The notes under the pieces are model-generated. The model was not told the origin of the DNA, ran no database searches, and worked only from the letters and a program-made list of their open reading frames with translations. A program made the position numbers and the translations under genes. Shown here in pieces: positions 43,314 through 53,652 of a stretch of DNA of 64,000 nt; positions within the stretch are counted from its first letter, which is position 1, and the number at the start of each line of letters is the position of its first letter. The DNA comes from an uncultured Desulfuromonadales bacterium (GTDB lineage Bacteria; Desulfobacterota; Desulfuromonadia; Desulfuromonadales; Geopsychrobacteraceae): positions 7,937-71,936 of the forward strand of contig CALZHQ010000024.1 in the NCBI GenBank assembly GCA_945787295.1, in the 5' to 3' direction.

Positions 43314-45080
43314 TTACTGATTGCTGTCGGTCGCGGCAAAACCCTTGAGCCGTTTTGCCCGACTCGGATGACGCAGTTTGCGCAGGGCCTTGGCCTCAAT
43401 CTGCCGAATCCGCTCCCGGGTCACATTGAAATCCTGACCAACCTCTTCCAGGGTGTGGTCCGATTTTTCGCCGATCCCGAAACGCATCCGCAGCACCTTT
43501 TCTTCGCGCGGGGTCAAAGACGCCAACACCCGTGAAGTCTGATCGCTGAGGTTGCCCTTGATGACCGCCTCAAGGGGCGAAACCACACCTTTGTCCTCAA
43601 TGAAATCTCCCAATGAAGAATCTTCCTCTTCACCGATCGGTGTTTCCAGGCTGATCGGCTCTTTGGCAATTTTCAGCACCCGGCGGACCTTATCGAGGGG
43701 CAGGTCCATCCGCTCGGCAATCTCTTCCGGAGTCGGCTCGCGGCCGAACTCCTGGACTAACTGCCGGGTGGTGCGGATCAATTTATTGATCGTTTCGATC
43801 ATGTGCACCGGAATCCGGATGGTCCGAGCCTGGTCGGCAATCGCCCGGGTGATCGCCTGGCGGATCCACCAGGTCGCGTAGGTCGAAAACTTGTAGCCAC
43901 GCCGATATTCAAACTTATCGACCGCCTTCATCAGGCCGATATTGCCTTCCTGAATCAGGTCGAGAAACTGCAGGCCACGGTTGGTGTATTTTTTGGCGAT
44001 GGAAACCACCAGCCGCAGATTGGCTTCAACCAGCTCGGTCTTGGCTTTCTTGGCCCGCCATTCCCCCTTGTAGACTTCTTTCAAATATTCGAGCAGATCT
44101 TCAGGCTCAAAGCCGGACTCTTCTTTCACCCGCTTGAATTTGCGTTTGGCCGCCTTAAGACGTTTCTCCACCGACAGCAGCACATCGCCGGCGACCTCCA
44201 GTTCATCAGCAACCGCGTGGGCCTCATCGTCGTTCTTGCGCATCCGCCGCAGGTAGCTGCGGATCTCTTTGTATGGCTTGCCGATCTGCTCCTCGCAGGC
44301 AGCAATCTCCAGCTGCCCCTTCTTGACCTGCTGCCCCATATCCTTGAGACGATCAACGATTTTGGCGACCTGGAAATCTTTCAAACGCACCTGACGGAGC
44401 AGTTCGATCAACTGATCACGCAGCTCCTCTTCCTTCTTTTCCAGGGTTTTCAGTTTTCTTGCTGCCGGAGGTGGCTCAGCAGCCAGGGCTTCCTGCACTT
44501 CGGTCAACTGTTCTTCCAGAGGGATAACCTGCTCGCACAAAGATATCAAGCGCTGGCGGTGCTTTTCCTCTGCCTCTCCGCCTTCTTCTTCATCGTAATC
44601 GCGGGTCACCTCGGAGACACCGATCTGACCCTTTACCAGCCTTTGCAACAAGGCGATCACTTCACGGGCCGCAATCGGGGTCCGCATGACCACCTTGGTC
44701 ACCAGCGCTTCGCCCTCTTCGATCCGTTTGGCAATCTCGACCTCGCCTTCGCGGGTCAGCAAAGCAACCTGACCCATTTCACGCAGGTACATACGCACCG
44801 GGTCGCTGGTCCTGCCGAGGGTCCCGGCTTCTAGTTCGACATCGCCCTCTTCCTTTTCATCGTCATCATCGTCATCATTCGAGGAAGAACCGACTTTACT
44901 GTCAGAATCGACGACTTCGATATCCATTTCACCAAACATGCTCATAACATCCTCAAGCTGTTCCGAGGACACCATGTTAGCTGGCAGAATGTCATTCACC
45001 TCATCATAGGTCAGGAAGCCTTTTTCCTTCCCCATGTCGATCAGTTGCTGAACCTCTTCCGGGTTAGTCTTTTTCGCCAT
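43314..45080 (-). CDS. rpoD: RNA polymerase sigma factor RpoD (sigma-70)
   Basis: The primary sigma factor, 588 residues. Region 1.1 (residues 1-50), an acidic stretch ([12 protein letters not shown]), region 1.2 ([35 protein letters not shown]), a long non-conserved helical region, region 2 ([54 protein letters not shown]), region 3, and region 4 with the -35-recognising HTH ([29 protein letters not shown]). The ATG has GGAGGAG. It follows dnaG, the normal macromolecular synthesis order. Confidence 0.97.
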   Translation of the reverse strand: MAKKTNPEEVQQLIDMGKEKGFLTYDEVNDILPANMVSSEQLEDVMSMFGEMDIEVVDSDSKVGSSSNDDDDDDEKEEGDVELEAGTLGRTSDPVRMYLREMGQVALLTREGEVEIAKRIEEGEALVTKVVMRTPIAAREVIALLQRLVKGQIGVSEVTRDYDEEEGGEAEEKHRQRLISLCEQVIPLEEQLTEVQEALAAEPPPAARKLKTLEKKEEELRDQLIELLRQVRLKDFQVAKIVDRLKDMGQQVKKGQLEIAACEEQIGKPYKEIRSYLRRMRKNDDEAHAVADELEVAGDVLLSVEKRLKAAKRKFKRVKEESGFEPEDLLEYLKEVYKGEWRAKKAKTELVEANLRLVVSIAKKYTNRGLQFLDLIQEGNIGLMKAVDKFEYRRGYKFSTYATWWIRQAITRAIADQARTIRIPVHMIETINKLIRTTRQLVQEFGREPTPEEIAERMDLPLDKVRRVLKIAKEPISLETPIGEEEDSSLGDFIEDKGVVSPLEAVIKGNLSDQTSRVLASLTPREEKVLRMRFGIGEKSDHTLEEVGQDFNVTRERIRQIEAKALRKLRHPSRAKRLKGFAATDSNQ

Positions 45081-45141
45081 TTTCGCGTCTTCTCCTCCGC
45101 GTCTGATTATGTCAGACCTGTATTTCCTATAAGTGTAACCG

Positions 45142-46974
45142 CTACTTCAATTTTTTAAACTGATCCATCAAATCTTCTGGTGCCGATTGGCCAGCCTGTT
45201 CCGCCTGACGGATCTGATTCAATGCGTTTTCACGCTGCTTCTTTTTCAGTTCACGCGCCAAAGAGTCCCGACACCCCCGCAATAACGCCTCAGCGTCCCC
45301 AGCAAACTGAGCAGGATCTTTATGCGCCAAAGGCCCGACCAAAGGAATCAACTCAGGGTCAAGCTTGGAAACAATTGATTCTGGCGATTTTTCATCTTCC
45401 ACCATCTGCTGCAGCAACTGTTTCGCCACCCCCTGTGCTTCCGAACTGCTAAAAAAAGTCTCGACCCCGGCAGCAGAAATTCTGCTGCGCGCATCGACAT
45501 TGTGCAGCAACAGACAAAAAGCCAGTTCTTCGGCCCGCCCCCACAACCGTTCCGGTGCCGCCAGGCTTGGCGAAGCCTCCGAAGTTATCGGTTCAGCCTG
45601 CGGCGGCTCACCGTAAGCGGGCGGCTCTGGTGGCACGGGGCGATACTCATCCCGGACCGGGACCGGCTTAGGCTTGCGCAGTGTTTCTTCCAGTTTCCGC
45701 TTCAGCAACTCCAGATCGATTCCACTGCGGCCGGCCAGCTCTTTCAGGTAAAGGTCCTGCTCCATGCCGCTGGAGAGTTCGGCAATCCGCTCTATAACAG
45801 TCTCTGCTGCCCGAACCTTTTGCTCCACCCCAATTCCGGCCGTTTGCAGCGCATCCTCCATAAACAGATCCATCACCGGACGGGCCTGTTCCAAGCGTAG
45901 CTGAAAAGCCTCCGGTCCCTGCCTCTGCACGAAGGAATCGGGATCATCCCCCTTCGGCAGTTCAACGACCAGTGCCGGCACTCCTTCTTCCTGCAGGGCC
46001 GCCATCGCTTTGAAAGTCGCCTGCTTGCCCGCTTCATCCTGATCGAACAGCAGGATCGCCCGCTGGACGTAGCGTTTCAGCAACCGGGCATGGTCAGCAG
46101 TCAGCGCCGTCCCGCAGGTTGCCACCACCTGAGGAAACCCGGCGCGATAGAGAGCCAGCTGATCGAAATAGCCTTCGACCAGAATCACCTCACCACTCTG
46201 ACGCATCGCCTGCCGAGCCTGATAAAGGCCGAACAGTACCCGCCCTTTATGATAGATCGGTGATTCGGGCGAGTTGATGTATTTCGGCTTGCTGTCATCC
46301 AACACCCGGCCGCCGAAAGCGACCGGCCGCCCCGACAGATCGTAAATCGGGAACATCAGCCGCCCGCGAAACAGATCATAATCGCCCCGATCCTGCTTAC
46401 CCGGGCGAACCAGCCCCAGCGTTCGGGCATCATCTACATTGACGCCCTGCTGCTGCAGGTGCTTGTTCAAGTCTTCCCAGGCATCGGCCGCGTAACCGAT
46501 CTGATACTCGCCGGCAGCCTTCCGACCATAACCACGCCGCTTCAAATACTGACGGCACACCTCCCCGGCCGGCTGTTCCATCAGCAGTTGGTGAAAATAT
46601 TCCGCCGCCAGCTCATTGACCCGGTAGAGCCGCTCACGCTGTTGTTGGCGCTGCTCTTCTTCCGGCGAAAGCTGGCGTTCTTCCAGCTCGATCCCGGCCC
46701 GCTCGGCCAGACGCCGAACCGCATCGGGAAAAGCCAAGCCTTCAATCTGCATCAGAAACGAGAAGACATCACCGCCGACGCCACAGCCGAAACAGTGGTA
46801 GAACTGGCGGCCGGCATGCACGCTGAACGATGGTGACTTTTCCGAGTGAAACGGACAGAGGCCCATATGATTGGCCCCGGTGCGTTTCAAGTCGACGTAC
46901 TGTGAGACCAGCTCGATAATATCGCTGCGCTCACGCACCTCGTTTATTTTGCTCTCAACGATCTGCCCGGTCAT
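45142..46974 (-). CDS. dnaG: DNA primase
   Basis: Replication primase, about 610 residues. The N-terminal zinc-binding domain has [26 protein letters not shown]; the RNA-polymerase core holds the toprim motif ([13 protein letters not shown]) and [10 protein letters not shown]; the C-terminal helicase-binding domain is degenerate in sequence. The ATG at 46974 overlaps the mutS2 stop (TGATG), so translation is coupled; a GTG one codon upstream is possible. It is followed 61 bp later by rpoD. Confidence 0.97.
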   Translation of the reverse strand: MTGQIVESKINEVRERSDIIELVSQYVDLKRTGANHMGLCPFHSEKSPSFSVHAGRQFYHCFGCGVGGDVFSFLMQIEGLAFPDAVRRLAERAGIELEERQLSPEEEQRQQQRERLYRVNELAAEYFHQLLMEQPAGEVCRQYLKRRGYGRKAAGEYQIGYAADAWEDLNKHLQQQGVNVDDARTLGLVRPGKQDRGDYDLFRGRLMFPIYDLSGRPVAFGGRVLDDSKPKYINSPESPIYHKGRVLFGLYQARQAMRQSGEVILVEGYFDQLALYRAGFPQVVATCGTALTADHARLLKRYVQRAILLFDQDEAGKQATFKAMAALQEEGVPALVVELPKGDDPDSFVQRQGPEAFQLRLEQARPVMDLFMEDALQTAGIGVEQKVRAAETVIERIAELSSGMEQDLYLKELAGRSGIDLELLKRKLEETLRKPKPVPVRDEYRPVPPEPPAYGEPPQAEPITSEASPSLAAPERLWGRAEELAFCLLLHNVDARSRISAAGVETFFSSSEAQGVAKQLLQQMVEDEKSPESIVSKLDPELIPLVGPLAHKDPAQFAGDAEALLRGCRDSLARELKKKQRENALNQIRQAEQAGQSAPEDLMDQFKKLK

Positions 46975-49346
46975 CACTCACCCAGTTCGGCGATAGTTAT
47001 GTTGTCGCCCCCCTGCTCAGCCGGCGCCGCATAAAACGCGGTGACACCCTGCTGTTTGGCAAGAAATTCGCGGACAGCCCGGCGTAAAATCCCTTCTCCG
47101 GCACCGTGGACGATCTCTACCTGCCGCAGGTTGCTCAGCAGCGCATCGTCAATAAAGCGCTCCAGTTCCGACAAAGCCTCATCGACGCGCTGGCCAACCA
47201 GTTTCAACTGGCTGCTGACCTGGCGATCGATAACCTTGCGCGTGACCTGTCCACCGGTTTTCTTATCCGCGGCAAAGCGCCGCGGCTGGAACTGCTCCAA
47301 CGCCGCCAAGGGCTGACGCATCCGTTTCCCACCGACGCTTAGTTCAACACCCTCAGTTAACAGGCGCTCGACCTGGGCCTCAACACCCAGCATCGAAATC
47401 CGGACCAACTCTCCGACTTTCAGCTGCTGCGGGGCCAGCCCCTGCCGTTTCGGTTTCGGTTTCGGCTTGAACGGCTTGAGCTGTTCACGCGCCTCGGCCA
47501 AATGCTCACGGTCCGCCACCGCTTCCTGTGGGGTCACCGCCGCCTGCTTCCGCTTGCGCAGCTGTTTCAGGCGCGCTTCGGTGGCCGAAATCAATTCATC
47601 AGCCTGCTTGGTCGCCCGGGCCAGAATCTCTTTCTTCTTTTCCTTTAACTGCTGCAGCTGCTGCTTACGCAACTGCTGGGCGCCTTGCGCGGCGCTGCGG
47701 GCCTGTCTGGCCTGCGACAGCTGTTTTTCCAGTTCCTGCTGCTGGGCATTGAGCTGTGCCAGCAGCGCGGTACTGTCATTCTCTCCCTGGCCAAGATACT
47801 GTCGCGCCCGGTCGAGCACCGTGCTCGGCAAACCGAGCCGTTGCGCCGTCGCCATGGCACTGCTGGCCCCAGGGATACCGTACGTCAGCCGATATTTGGG
47901 CGCCAAGGTTTCCGGGTCAAATTCAACCGCGGCGTTCTCCACCCCGTCCTGCGCATGGGCAAAGTGCTTCAGCTGTCCCAAATGGGTGGTCAGCATCGTT
48001 TTGGCACCCTGCCGACAGAGCTCACCCAGGACCGCCTGGGCCAAGGCCGCGCCTTCCGCCGGGTCAGTCCCGGTGCCGGCCTCATCGAGCAGGACCAATG
48101 TTTCCTCGTCCGCAGCAGCAAGAATCTCACGCACATGCAGCAGATGCCCGGAAAAGGTCGACAGACTCTGCGCAATACTCTGCTCGTCACCGATATCGAC
48201 ATGCAGCTGCCGATACAGATGCAGCCGGCTGTCGGGATGACAGGGGATGTGCAACCCCGAGCGGACCATCAACAGCAGCAGGCCGAGCGTTTTCAAGGCG
48301 ACCGACTTGCCGCCGGTGTTCGGACCGCTGACCACCAGCGCCTGACAATCTTTCGGCAGCAGAATATCGATCGCGACAGCTTGCGCCGGCTCGAGTCGAC
48401 CTGCTTTTTCCATCAACAGCGGATGGCGGGCCTGCTTCAATTCGACAACCGATTCGGCGACCAATTCAGGACGTTGGCCCTGATATTGTCGCGACAAGCG
48501 TGCCGCAGCCAGGCGCAGATCGAGCCGCGATAGCAGCTGTTGATTGCGCCGCAAAACGGAACTGTCGCGCCGCACCAGCTCAGCCAGTTGCAACAGGATG
48601 CGCCGCTCTTCGCGTTGTTCCTCACGCAGCAGCTGCTGTAAACCGTTGTTGCCTTCGAGCACTTTGGTCGGCTCGATGTACAGGGTCTGACCGCTGGACG
48701 ATTCGTCCTGGACAAAGCCCTTGAGCTGGCCACGGTGATCAGCCTTAAGTGGGACCACGTAACGACCGTTGCGCACCGTCACCAGCTTATCCTGAAAGCA
48801 GTCGGCATACTGATCGCTGGACAGCAGCTGCTCCAGCTGCTGCTTGACTCGGCTGCGGGTCTGGCGAATCCGGTAACGCAGGTCGCCCAGCTCAAACGAG
48901 GCGCTGTCGAGCAGCTCGCCACGCGGACCGATCGACTCGACCAGTCGCTGCCGCAGTTCAGCCAGGGGTTCGATCTGAATTGCGACAGTTGCCAACAGCA
49001 GCTGCGTGTCCAGACTAGCGGCCCAACGACGGCACTCTTTGGCCACCTGCAACGTCTGACCGATTTTGAGCAGGTCCTCGGCGGCGATCAGACTCCCTTC
49101 CGCCTGCCCCTGTTCAAGAAGCTGCTGCAGATCGAAACAGCCCCCGAGGGCCGGAGTTTGTCCATCGATCAACAACCGGACCGCTTCATCAACCTCCGAT
49201 AACGCCTCTTCAACCTCAGCCGCTTTGCTCAACGGATTGAGCTGCTCGGCCAACTGGCGTCCCGGCTCCGACTGGGTCTGCCCAGCCAGCAGCGAACGCA
49301 GGCGGGGATATTCAAGCCTCTCAAGTGCCGCTTCGCTACAGATCAT
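46974..49346 (-). CDS. mutS2: Endonuclease MutS2
   Basis: A 790-residue MutS-family ATPase that suppresses recombination or acts in ribosome rescue. VVSGPNTGGKSVALKTLGLLLL is Walker A, TLVLLDEAGTGTDPAEGAALAQAVL is Walker B, and the C-terminal Smr nuclease domain has VEIVHGAGEGILRRAVREFL. The mismatch-binding domain of MutS1 is absent, typical for MutS2. It ends overlapping dnaG by one base. Upstream is cvpA (6-bp gap). Confidence 0.96.
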   Translation of the reverse strand: MICSEAALERLEYPRLRSLLAGQTQSEPGRQLAEQLNPLSKAAEVEEALSEVDEAVRLLIDGQTPALGGCFDLQQLLEQGQAEGSLIAAEDLLKIGQTLQVAKECRRWAASLDTQLLLATVAIQIEPLAELRQRLVESIGPRGELLDSASFELGDLRYRIRQTRSRVKQQLEQLLSSDQYADCFQDKLVTVRNGRYVVPLKADHRGQLKGFVQDESSSGQTLYIEPTKVLEGNNGLQQLLREEQREERRILLQLAELVRRDSSVLRRNQQLLSRLDLRLAAARLSRQYQGQRPELVAESVVELKQARHPLLMEKAGRLEPAQAVAIDILLPKDCQALVVSGPNTGGKSVALKTLGLLLLMVRSGLHIPCHPDSRLHLYRQLHVDIGDEQSIAQSLSTFSGHLLHVREILAAADEETLVLLDEAGTGTDPAEGAALAQAVLGELCRQGAKTMLTTHLGQLKHFAHAQDGVENAAVEFDPETLAPKYRLTYGIPGASSAMATAQRLGLPSTVLDRARQYLGQGENDSTALLAQLNAQQQELEKQLSQARQARSAAQGAQQLRKQQLQQLKEKKKEILARATKQADELISATEARLKQLRKRKQAAVTPQEAVADREHLAEAREQLKPFKPKPKPKRQGLAPQQLKVGELVRISMLGVEAQVERLLTEGVELSVGGKRMRQPLAALEQFQPRRFAADKKTGGQVTRKVIDRQVSSQLKLVGQRVDEALSELERFIDDALLSNLRQVEIVHGAGEGILRRAVREFLAKQQGVTAFYAAPAEQGGDNITIAELGE

Positions 49347-49352
49347 CGCCTT

Positions 49353-49838
49353 TCAGCGTCCAATCAGGTCTCGGCTACCGGTGAATATCGACTCTCCCAG
49401 TGTCACAAAAGGTGGTGCCAGTTGCGACTCCCGCATTATGTTCCTGGCCGAGCGGGGAACCACAGAAGAGTTGAGCGCCATAACTATCATCGACAGCAGC
49501 ACCACTCCCTGAATCAACCCGAACAGAGCCCCGGCCAGGCGGTTGAAACCGCCAAGAAACACGAGCCGGACAAACCGGTGCAGAACAAAACCGAGCACCC
49601 CGAAAATGATGACTACCAGCAGAAAGATGGCCAGAAACGAGCCCCAGACACACAGCTGAGCTGGCAAATTAAAAGAATCCTGCAGGGCCTGAGCCAGCGG
49701 CAGGTGAAAGGTAAATGCAAACACCCCGCCGAGTACCAGGCCGAGCAGCGAGCAGATCTCTTTCAACAAACCCCTGAGCACCCCTTTGAGCAGAAAAGCG
49801 CCAAGAATTCCCAGAATACCGATATCGATAAAACTCAA
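49353..49838 (-). CDS. cvpA: CvpA-family membrane protein
   Basis: A 161-residue inner-membrane protein with about four hydrophobic segments (IGILGILGAFLLKGVLRGLLKEICSLLGLVLGGVFAF, LCVWGSFLAIFLLVVIIFGVLGFVL and LAGALFGLIQGVVLLSMIVMAL). The CvpA family is needed for colicin V export in E. coli and envelope function elsewhere. It lies between yqeY (19-bp gap) and mutS2 in one operon. Confidence 0.9.
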   Translation of the reverse strand: MSFIDIGILGILGAFLLKGVLRGLLKEICSLLGLVLGGVFAFTFHLPLAQALQDSFNLPAQLCVWGSFLAIFLLVVIIFGVLGFVLHRFVRLVFLGGFNRLAGALFGLIQGVVLLSMIVMALNSSVVPRSARNIMRESQLAPPFVTLGESIFTGSRDLIGR

Positions 49839-49856
49839 CAGCTGGCTCCGTGGTGA

Positions 49857-50300
49857 CTAACCGAGTTGTTCACGCACCAACTGGTTGACCAACTTACCGT
49901 CTGCCGCGCCCTTAGTCCGCGCCATCACCTGCGGCATCACCTTGCCCATATCCTTCGCCGATGTCGCGCCGACCTCGGCGATCACCGCGGTCACGATTTC
50001 ACGCAGTTCCGCCTCACCCAACTGTGCCGGAAGATAGTCCTGGAGAACAACCAGTTCCGCCTCTTCCTTTTCAGCCAACTCGAGACGATCGTTGTCACGA
50101 TACATCTGGGCGGCTTCCCGGCGCTGCTTGACCAAAGTGCCGATAACACTTATCACGGCATCATCATCTAGCTCTTGCTTCAGATCGATCTCTTTATTTT
50201 TAATGGCGCTGCGCAACTGACGGATGGTGCTTAAACGCTCCGTCTGTTTGGCTTTCATCGCCTCTTTCATATCGCTGGTAAGTTGATCTTTGAGACTCAT
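49857..50300 (-). CDS. yqeY: GatB/YqeY-domain protein
   Basis: A 147-residue GatB_Yqey protein: a helical domain (MSLKDQLTSDMKEAMKAKQTERLSTIRQLRSAIKNKEIDL) and a C-terminal QLGEAELREIVTAVIAEVGATSAKDMGKVMPQVMARTKGAADGKLVNQLVREQL tail like the tRNA-binding end of GatB. The ATG at 50300 has AGGAGA; a longer frame upstream has no ribosome site. First gene of the group leading to rpoD. rpsU, often upstream, is absent here. Confidence 0.93.
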   Translation of the reverse strand: MSLKDQLTSDMKEAMKAKQTERLSTIRQLRSAIKNKEIDLKQELDDDAVISVIGTLVKQRREAAQMYRDNDRLELAEKEEAELVVLQDYLPAQLGEAELREIVTAVIAEVGATSAKDMGKVMPQVMARTKGAADGKLVNQLVREQLG

Positions 50301-50356
50301 GACCTTCTCCTGACAACAGAGAACACACAAAGAGGGTGCGCAGAGAATTCTGGCAC

Positions 50357-50376
50357 CCAAATTTAAACGAATTTGG
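50357..50376. promoter_or_regulatory. Inverted repeat between yqeY and nfeD
   Basis: CCAAATT (50357-50363) and AATTTGG (50370-50376) form a 7-bp dyad with a 6-bp centre in the divergent intergenic region. It could be an operator for either gene; no further support. Confidence 0.25.
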
Positions 50377-50491
50377 CAGTATATTTATTTACCCCAGGCG
50401 ATGCAAGCACTTTCCCGCAACAGACTTCTTTTTAGCACAAAGCGAACTGGTTATCGATTGACAGCACAGTGAAGCGCGATACGCTTTAAGT

Positions 50492-51829
50492 ATGCGCCAG
50501 TTGTCGATCTGCATAGTTGTCGGCCTGCTGTTTTGCATCCCGTGCGCGCCCTTGCCAGGCCGGGCGGGCAATGCCGAAATACGTCTTCTCAATATCGCAG
50601 CAACCATCAATCCCATCACGGCATCCTTTATTGCCGAGCAGGTGCAGCTCGCCAATCAGCTGAACGATCGCGCCATCCTGATTCAGCTCGACACCCCCGG
50701 CGGCCTCGACAGCGCCATGCGGGAGATCATTCAGGCTGAGTTGAACTCACAGATTCCCGTAATCGTCTTCGTTGCCCCCCGGGGAGCACGGGCGGCGTCT
50801 GCCGGCGCGCTGATCACTCTGGCGGCCGACTTTGCCGCAATGGCCCCGGGGACCAACATCGGTGCCGCGCATCCGGTCGCCATCGGACCGGGCGCTAACA
50901 ATCAGGCCGACAATCCTATGATAGAGAAAGCGCTTAACGATGCCGCCGCCTATGCCAGAAGCCTGGCTCAGCAACGAGGTCGCAACCAGGAATGGGCTGA
51001 AGAGGCGGTGCGGGAAAGCGCTTCTATCTCGGCAGAAGAAGCGGTCGACTTGGCGGTCGTCGACCTGATTGCCGAAGACACGACTGACTTACTGCAGCAA
51101 CTGGATGGCTATAAATATATCCGAAACGGCCAGCCGTTCGTTTTCAACAGTACCGAAGCAGAACTTATCGCCGTCGAAATGAACTGGCGGCAGCAGATAC
51201 TCAACGCCATCGGCAATCCGAACATTGCCTACCTGCTGATGATGCTCGGTATTCTCGGGATCTTCTTCGAGATCTCGCAACCGGGAGTGATCCTGCCCGG
51301 GGTGATCGGTGCCATTGCCATTCTGCTGGCCTTTTTTGCCCTCTCGACCCTGCCGGTCAATTACGTCGGCGTGCTGCTGATTCTCCTTTCATTTGTGCTG
51401 TTTGTGCTGGAGGTTAAGGTCACCTCCTACGGTATGCTCTCTATCGGCGGCATCATCGCGATGACGTTTGGCTCACTGATGCTGATCGACAGCAGCGAAC
51501 CCTACCTGCAGATATCTCTGGCCGTAATTGTCGCGACCGTCACAGTGAGTGCCGGATTTTTCCTGTTTGCCGTATCCATGGTGGTCCGCACCCAGAGCCG
51601 CCCGGCCGTTTCCGGCCAAGAGGGGATGATCGGCGAAAGCGGCACAGTGGTCAAAGCGATCGACGGACGGGGCAGCGTCTTCGTGCATGGCGAATACTGG
51701 CAGGCACGTTCAGATGAACCGATTGCAGTAGGCGCAGAGATTGAAATTGTTCGGGTACTAAAGGGACTGGAGCTGGAAGTTAAAAGTAAAACCCACCACC
51801 CGCAGGCAATAGAGGACACGGAGGACTAA
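50492..51829 (+). CDS. nfeD: NfeD-family membrane serine protease (ClpP-like)
   Basis: 445 residues. An N-terminal signal (MRQLSICIVVGLLFCIPCAP) precedes a ClpP-like protease domain (ILIQLDTPGGLDSAMREIIQAELNSQIPVIVFVAPRGARAASAGALITLAADFAAMAPGTNIGAAHPV) with predicted catalytic Ser in AASAG. Four membrane segments and a C-terminal OB-like NfeD domain (SGTVVKAIDGRGSVFVHGEYWQARSDEPIAVGAEIEIVRVLKGLELEVK) follow. It is 3 bp upstream of the slipin gene, the classic NfeD-stomatin pair in membrane quality control. Confidence 0.93.
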   Translation: MRQLSICIVVGLLFCIPCAPLPGRAGNAEIRLLNIAATINPITASFIAEQVQLANQLNDRAILIQLDTPGGLDSAMREIIQAELNSQIPVIVFVAPRGARAASAGALITLAADFAAMAPGTNIGAAHPVAIGPGANNQADNPMIEKALNDAAAYARSLAQQRGRNQEWAEEAVRESASISAEEAVDLAVVDLIAEDTTDLLQQLDGYKYIRNGQPFVFNSTEAELIAVEMNWRQQILNAIGNPNIAYLLMMLGILGIFFEISQPGVILPGVIGAIAILLAFFALSTLPVNYVGVLLILLSFVLFVLEVKVTSYGMLSIGGIIAMTFGSLMLIDSSEPYLQISLAVIVATVTVSAGFFLFAVSMVVRTQSRPAVSGQEGMIGESGTVVKAIDGRGSVFVHGEYWQARSDEPIAVGAEIEIVRVLKGLELEVKSKTHHPQAIEDTED

Positions 51830-51832
51830 CCT

Positions 51833-52597
51833 ATGTTCGGACTCGGCATCAATATTTTCTGGCTGATCGCCCTCGCCTTTATCATTATCATCATTGCTTC
51901 GGCGGTCCGTATCCTGCTCGAATACGAACGGGGCGTGGTGTTTCGGCTGGGACGCTTCTCCAGTGTCAAAGGTCCGGGCCTGAAATTCATCATCCCGATC
52001 GTCGACCAGATGAAAAAGATCAGCATGCGCACCGTGGCGATGGACGTGCCGCCGCAGGACATCATCACCCGCGACAATGTTTCGATGAAGGTAAACGCGG
52101 TGCTCTATTTCCGGGTCGTGCACCCGGACAAGGCGCTGATCGAGGTGGAGAACTACCTGTATGCGACCAGCCAGCTGGCGCAAACCTCACTGCGCAGTGT
52201 GTTAGGCCAGGTCGAGCTGGACGAGCTGCTTTCGCATCGGGACAAGATCAATCAGAACCTGCAGGAGATTCTCGATCGCCAGACCGATCCCTGGGGAGTC
52301 AAGATCTCCAACGTTGAAATCAAGCATGTCGACCTGCCGGTCGAGATGCAACGCGCCATGGCCCGTCAGGCCGAAGCGGAACGGGAGCGACGGGCGAAAG
52401 TCATCCATGCCGAAGGGGAACTGCAGGCATCCGAAGCCCTAGCCGGTGCAGCGCAGAAAATCTCGACACAACAGGGAGCACTACAACTGCGCTTCCTACA
52501 GACCCTGACCGAAATAGCGACCGAAAAAAACTCAACGATCCTATTCCCGGTGCCGATAGATTTACTCAAGCCATTCATGGATGCGAAAAAGGATTGA
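51833..52597 (+). CDS. SPFH/stomatin-family protein (slipin)
   Basis: A 254-residue membrane protein. Residues 6-30 are a single hydrophobic anchor; residues 31-200 are an SPFH/band-7 domain ([65 protein letters not shown]); the C-terminal part is a helix rich in Ala and Glu that drives oligomerisation. GAGGA precedes the ATG. NfeD proteases cleave such partners at the C-terminus. After it comes a 395-bp gap. Confidence 0.93.
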   Translation: MFGLGINIFWLIALAFIIIIIASAVRILLEYERGVVFRLGRFSSVKGPGLKFIIPIVDQMKKISMRTVAMDVPPQDIITRDNVSMKVNAVLYFRVVHPDKALIEVENYLYATSQLAQTSLRSVLGQVELDELLSHRDKINQNLQEILDRQTDPWGVKISNVEIKHVDLPVEMQRAMARQAEAERERRAKVIHAEGELQASEALAGAAQKISTQQGALQLRFLQTLTEIATEKNSTILFPVPIDLLKPFMDAKKD

Positions 52598-52992
52598 GTC
52601 AATATCTACAGCCCCCCAGTGTCCTGTTTGGTTAGTCCGTTGTGACAATATCGAGCAATTTTTGTTGCTTCCAAGGCGCGAAAATGCAGGCCTAGCCAAA
52701 GCTAAGCCGAATTTGAGCAACGCGGGCAGCGGCAAAAAGGGCCGAAATTGGTCAATGGAATTAACCACACAGTCCTTCAGCACTCTGCTGAAGGACAAAT
52801 AAGAGCAGGTCGATTCTACTACAATTTAAAGTGTTACCAACCTAGCATTTTTCCACCTATTTACCGTTGACAAGCCGTTGAATTTCATTAATTCTTAAAA
52901 TACGCGCATGGGTGCAGTTAACACCTATGTGGTTCGAACAATTAACTTTAACTGGCTGCTCAACATCTTAATCTTTTTCTGGAGGTACCAAA
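52598..52992. other. Intergenic gap with a possible dispersed element
   Basis: 395 bp without a gene apart from structured sequence. About 52640-52796 contains a near-palindromic core (GGCCTAGCCAAAGCTAAGCC near 52692-52711) and ends with a 9-bp stem (52772-52780 with 52788-52796) lacking a T-run; this stretch reads like a small repeated intergenic element. A lone TTGACA (52867-52872) with a weak -10 may belong to the small membrane peptide that follows. Confidence 0.4.
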
Positions 52993-53154
52993 ATGTCTGT
53001 TGCTGCATCAATTGACGAAAACAAGCGAACACTTTCAAAATGGGTTCTTACCGCCGGCATTGTGATGCTGACCCCGATCGCGGCATGGCTGTTCTGTATG
53101 GCGGTCGGTGGCTGCACGGCACTGATCGGCTGCGCCTACAGCTATCTGCAATAG
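52993..53154 (+). CDS. 53-residue membrane peptide with three evenly spaced cysteines
   Basis: MSVAASIDENKRTLSKW then a hydrophobic stretch ending at position 53. The TGGAGG ribosome site is 8 bases before the ATG, so translation is likely. Residues 17-53 form one or two hydrophobic segments containing C35, C41 and C47, each six residues apart (FCMAVGGCTALIGCAY). No homologue is recognised. The next gene (88 bp away, same strand) is a PadR regulator with a Cys/His-rich N-terminus. Confidence 0.65.
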   Translation: MSVAASIDENKRTLSKWVLTAGIVMLTPIAAWLFCMAVGGCTALIGCAYSYLQ

Positions 53155-53241
53155 CGCAAACATTCAATCCATTTGGTCAAATACTGGTGATATGTTAGTT
53201 TTGCTCTCAATCAGTCACAACCTGCCTGAGGAGCTAAAGAC

Positions 53242-53652
53242 ATGTCACGTCCCCCCTGCCCACAACATGGTGAAGAGCGTCCCTGCAGTTGCGCAATGGG
53301 CAAACTATACCGTTTTGTCGAACCACTGGTTCTTTATCTGTTAAAGAAAAAGGGCTCTGCCTACGGTTACGAGCTGCTGGGAGAGATCAACGAACACGCC
53401 CTGACAGATGCGACCATTGAACGGGGGGCCCTCTACCGGACCCTGCGCACCCTGGAAGACAACGGCAACGTGGTTTCCGACTGGGATGTCAGTGGTTCCG
53501 GGCCTGCTCGCCGCCAGTACCAGCTGACCAAAGACGGCGAAATCCATTTAGAGGAGTGGGCAGAAGTGATGGGGAATCTGGCGAAAGCGATGGGTCATTT
53601 TGTAGCAAGGGCTGCTGAACTGGATAACCACAACATAAAAAATGACAGCTGA
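53242..53652 (+). CDS. PadR-family transcriptional regulator with N-terminal Cys/His cluster
   Basis: 136 residues. An extra N-terminal segment MSRPPCPQHGEERPCSCAMG (C6, H9, C15, C17) precedes a PadR winged helix (YRFVEPLVLYLLKKKGSAYGYELLGEINEH and ERGALYRTLRTLEDNGNVVSDWDVSGSGPARRQYQLTKDG). The Cys/His set might bind a metal or sense redox state; ordinary PadR proteins lack it. GAGGAGCT precedes the ATG. It follows the Cys-bearing membrane peptide. Confidence 0.88.
   Translation: MSRPPCPQHGEERPCSCAMGKLYRFVEPLVLYLLKKKGSAYGYELLGEINEHALTDATIERGALYRTLRTLEDNGNVVSDWDVSGSGPARRQYQLTKDGEIHLEEWAEVMGNLAKAMGHFVARAAELDNHNIKNDS

Noticed and set aside
43803..44834. A 343-codon frame on the plus strand over rpoD
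   Set aside because: The opposite strand encodes a complete sigma-70 with all regions; the antisense frame has no recognisable domain.
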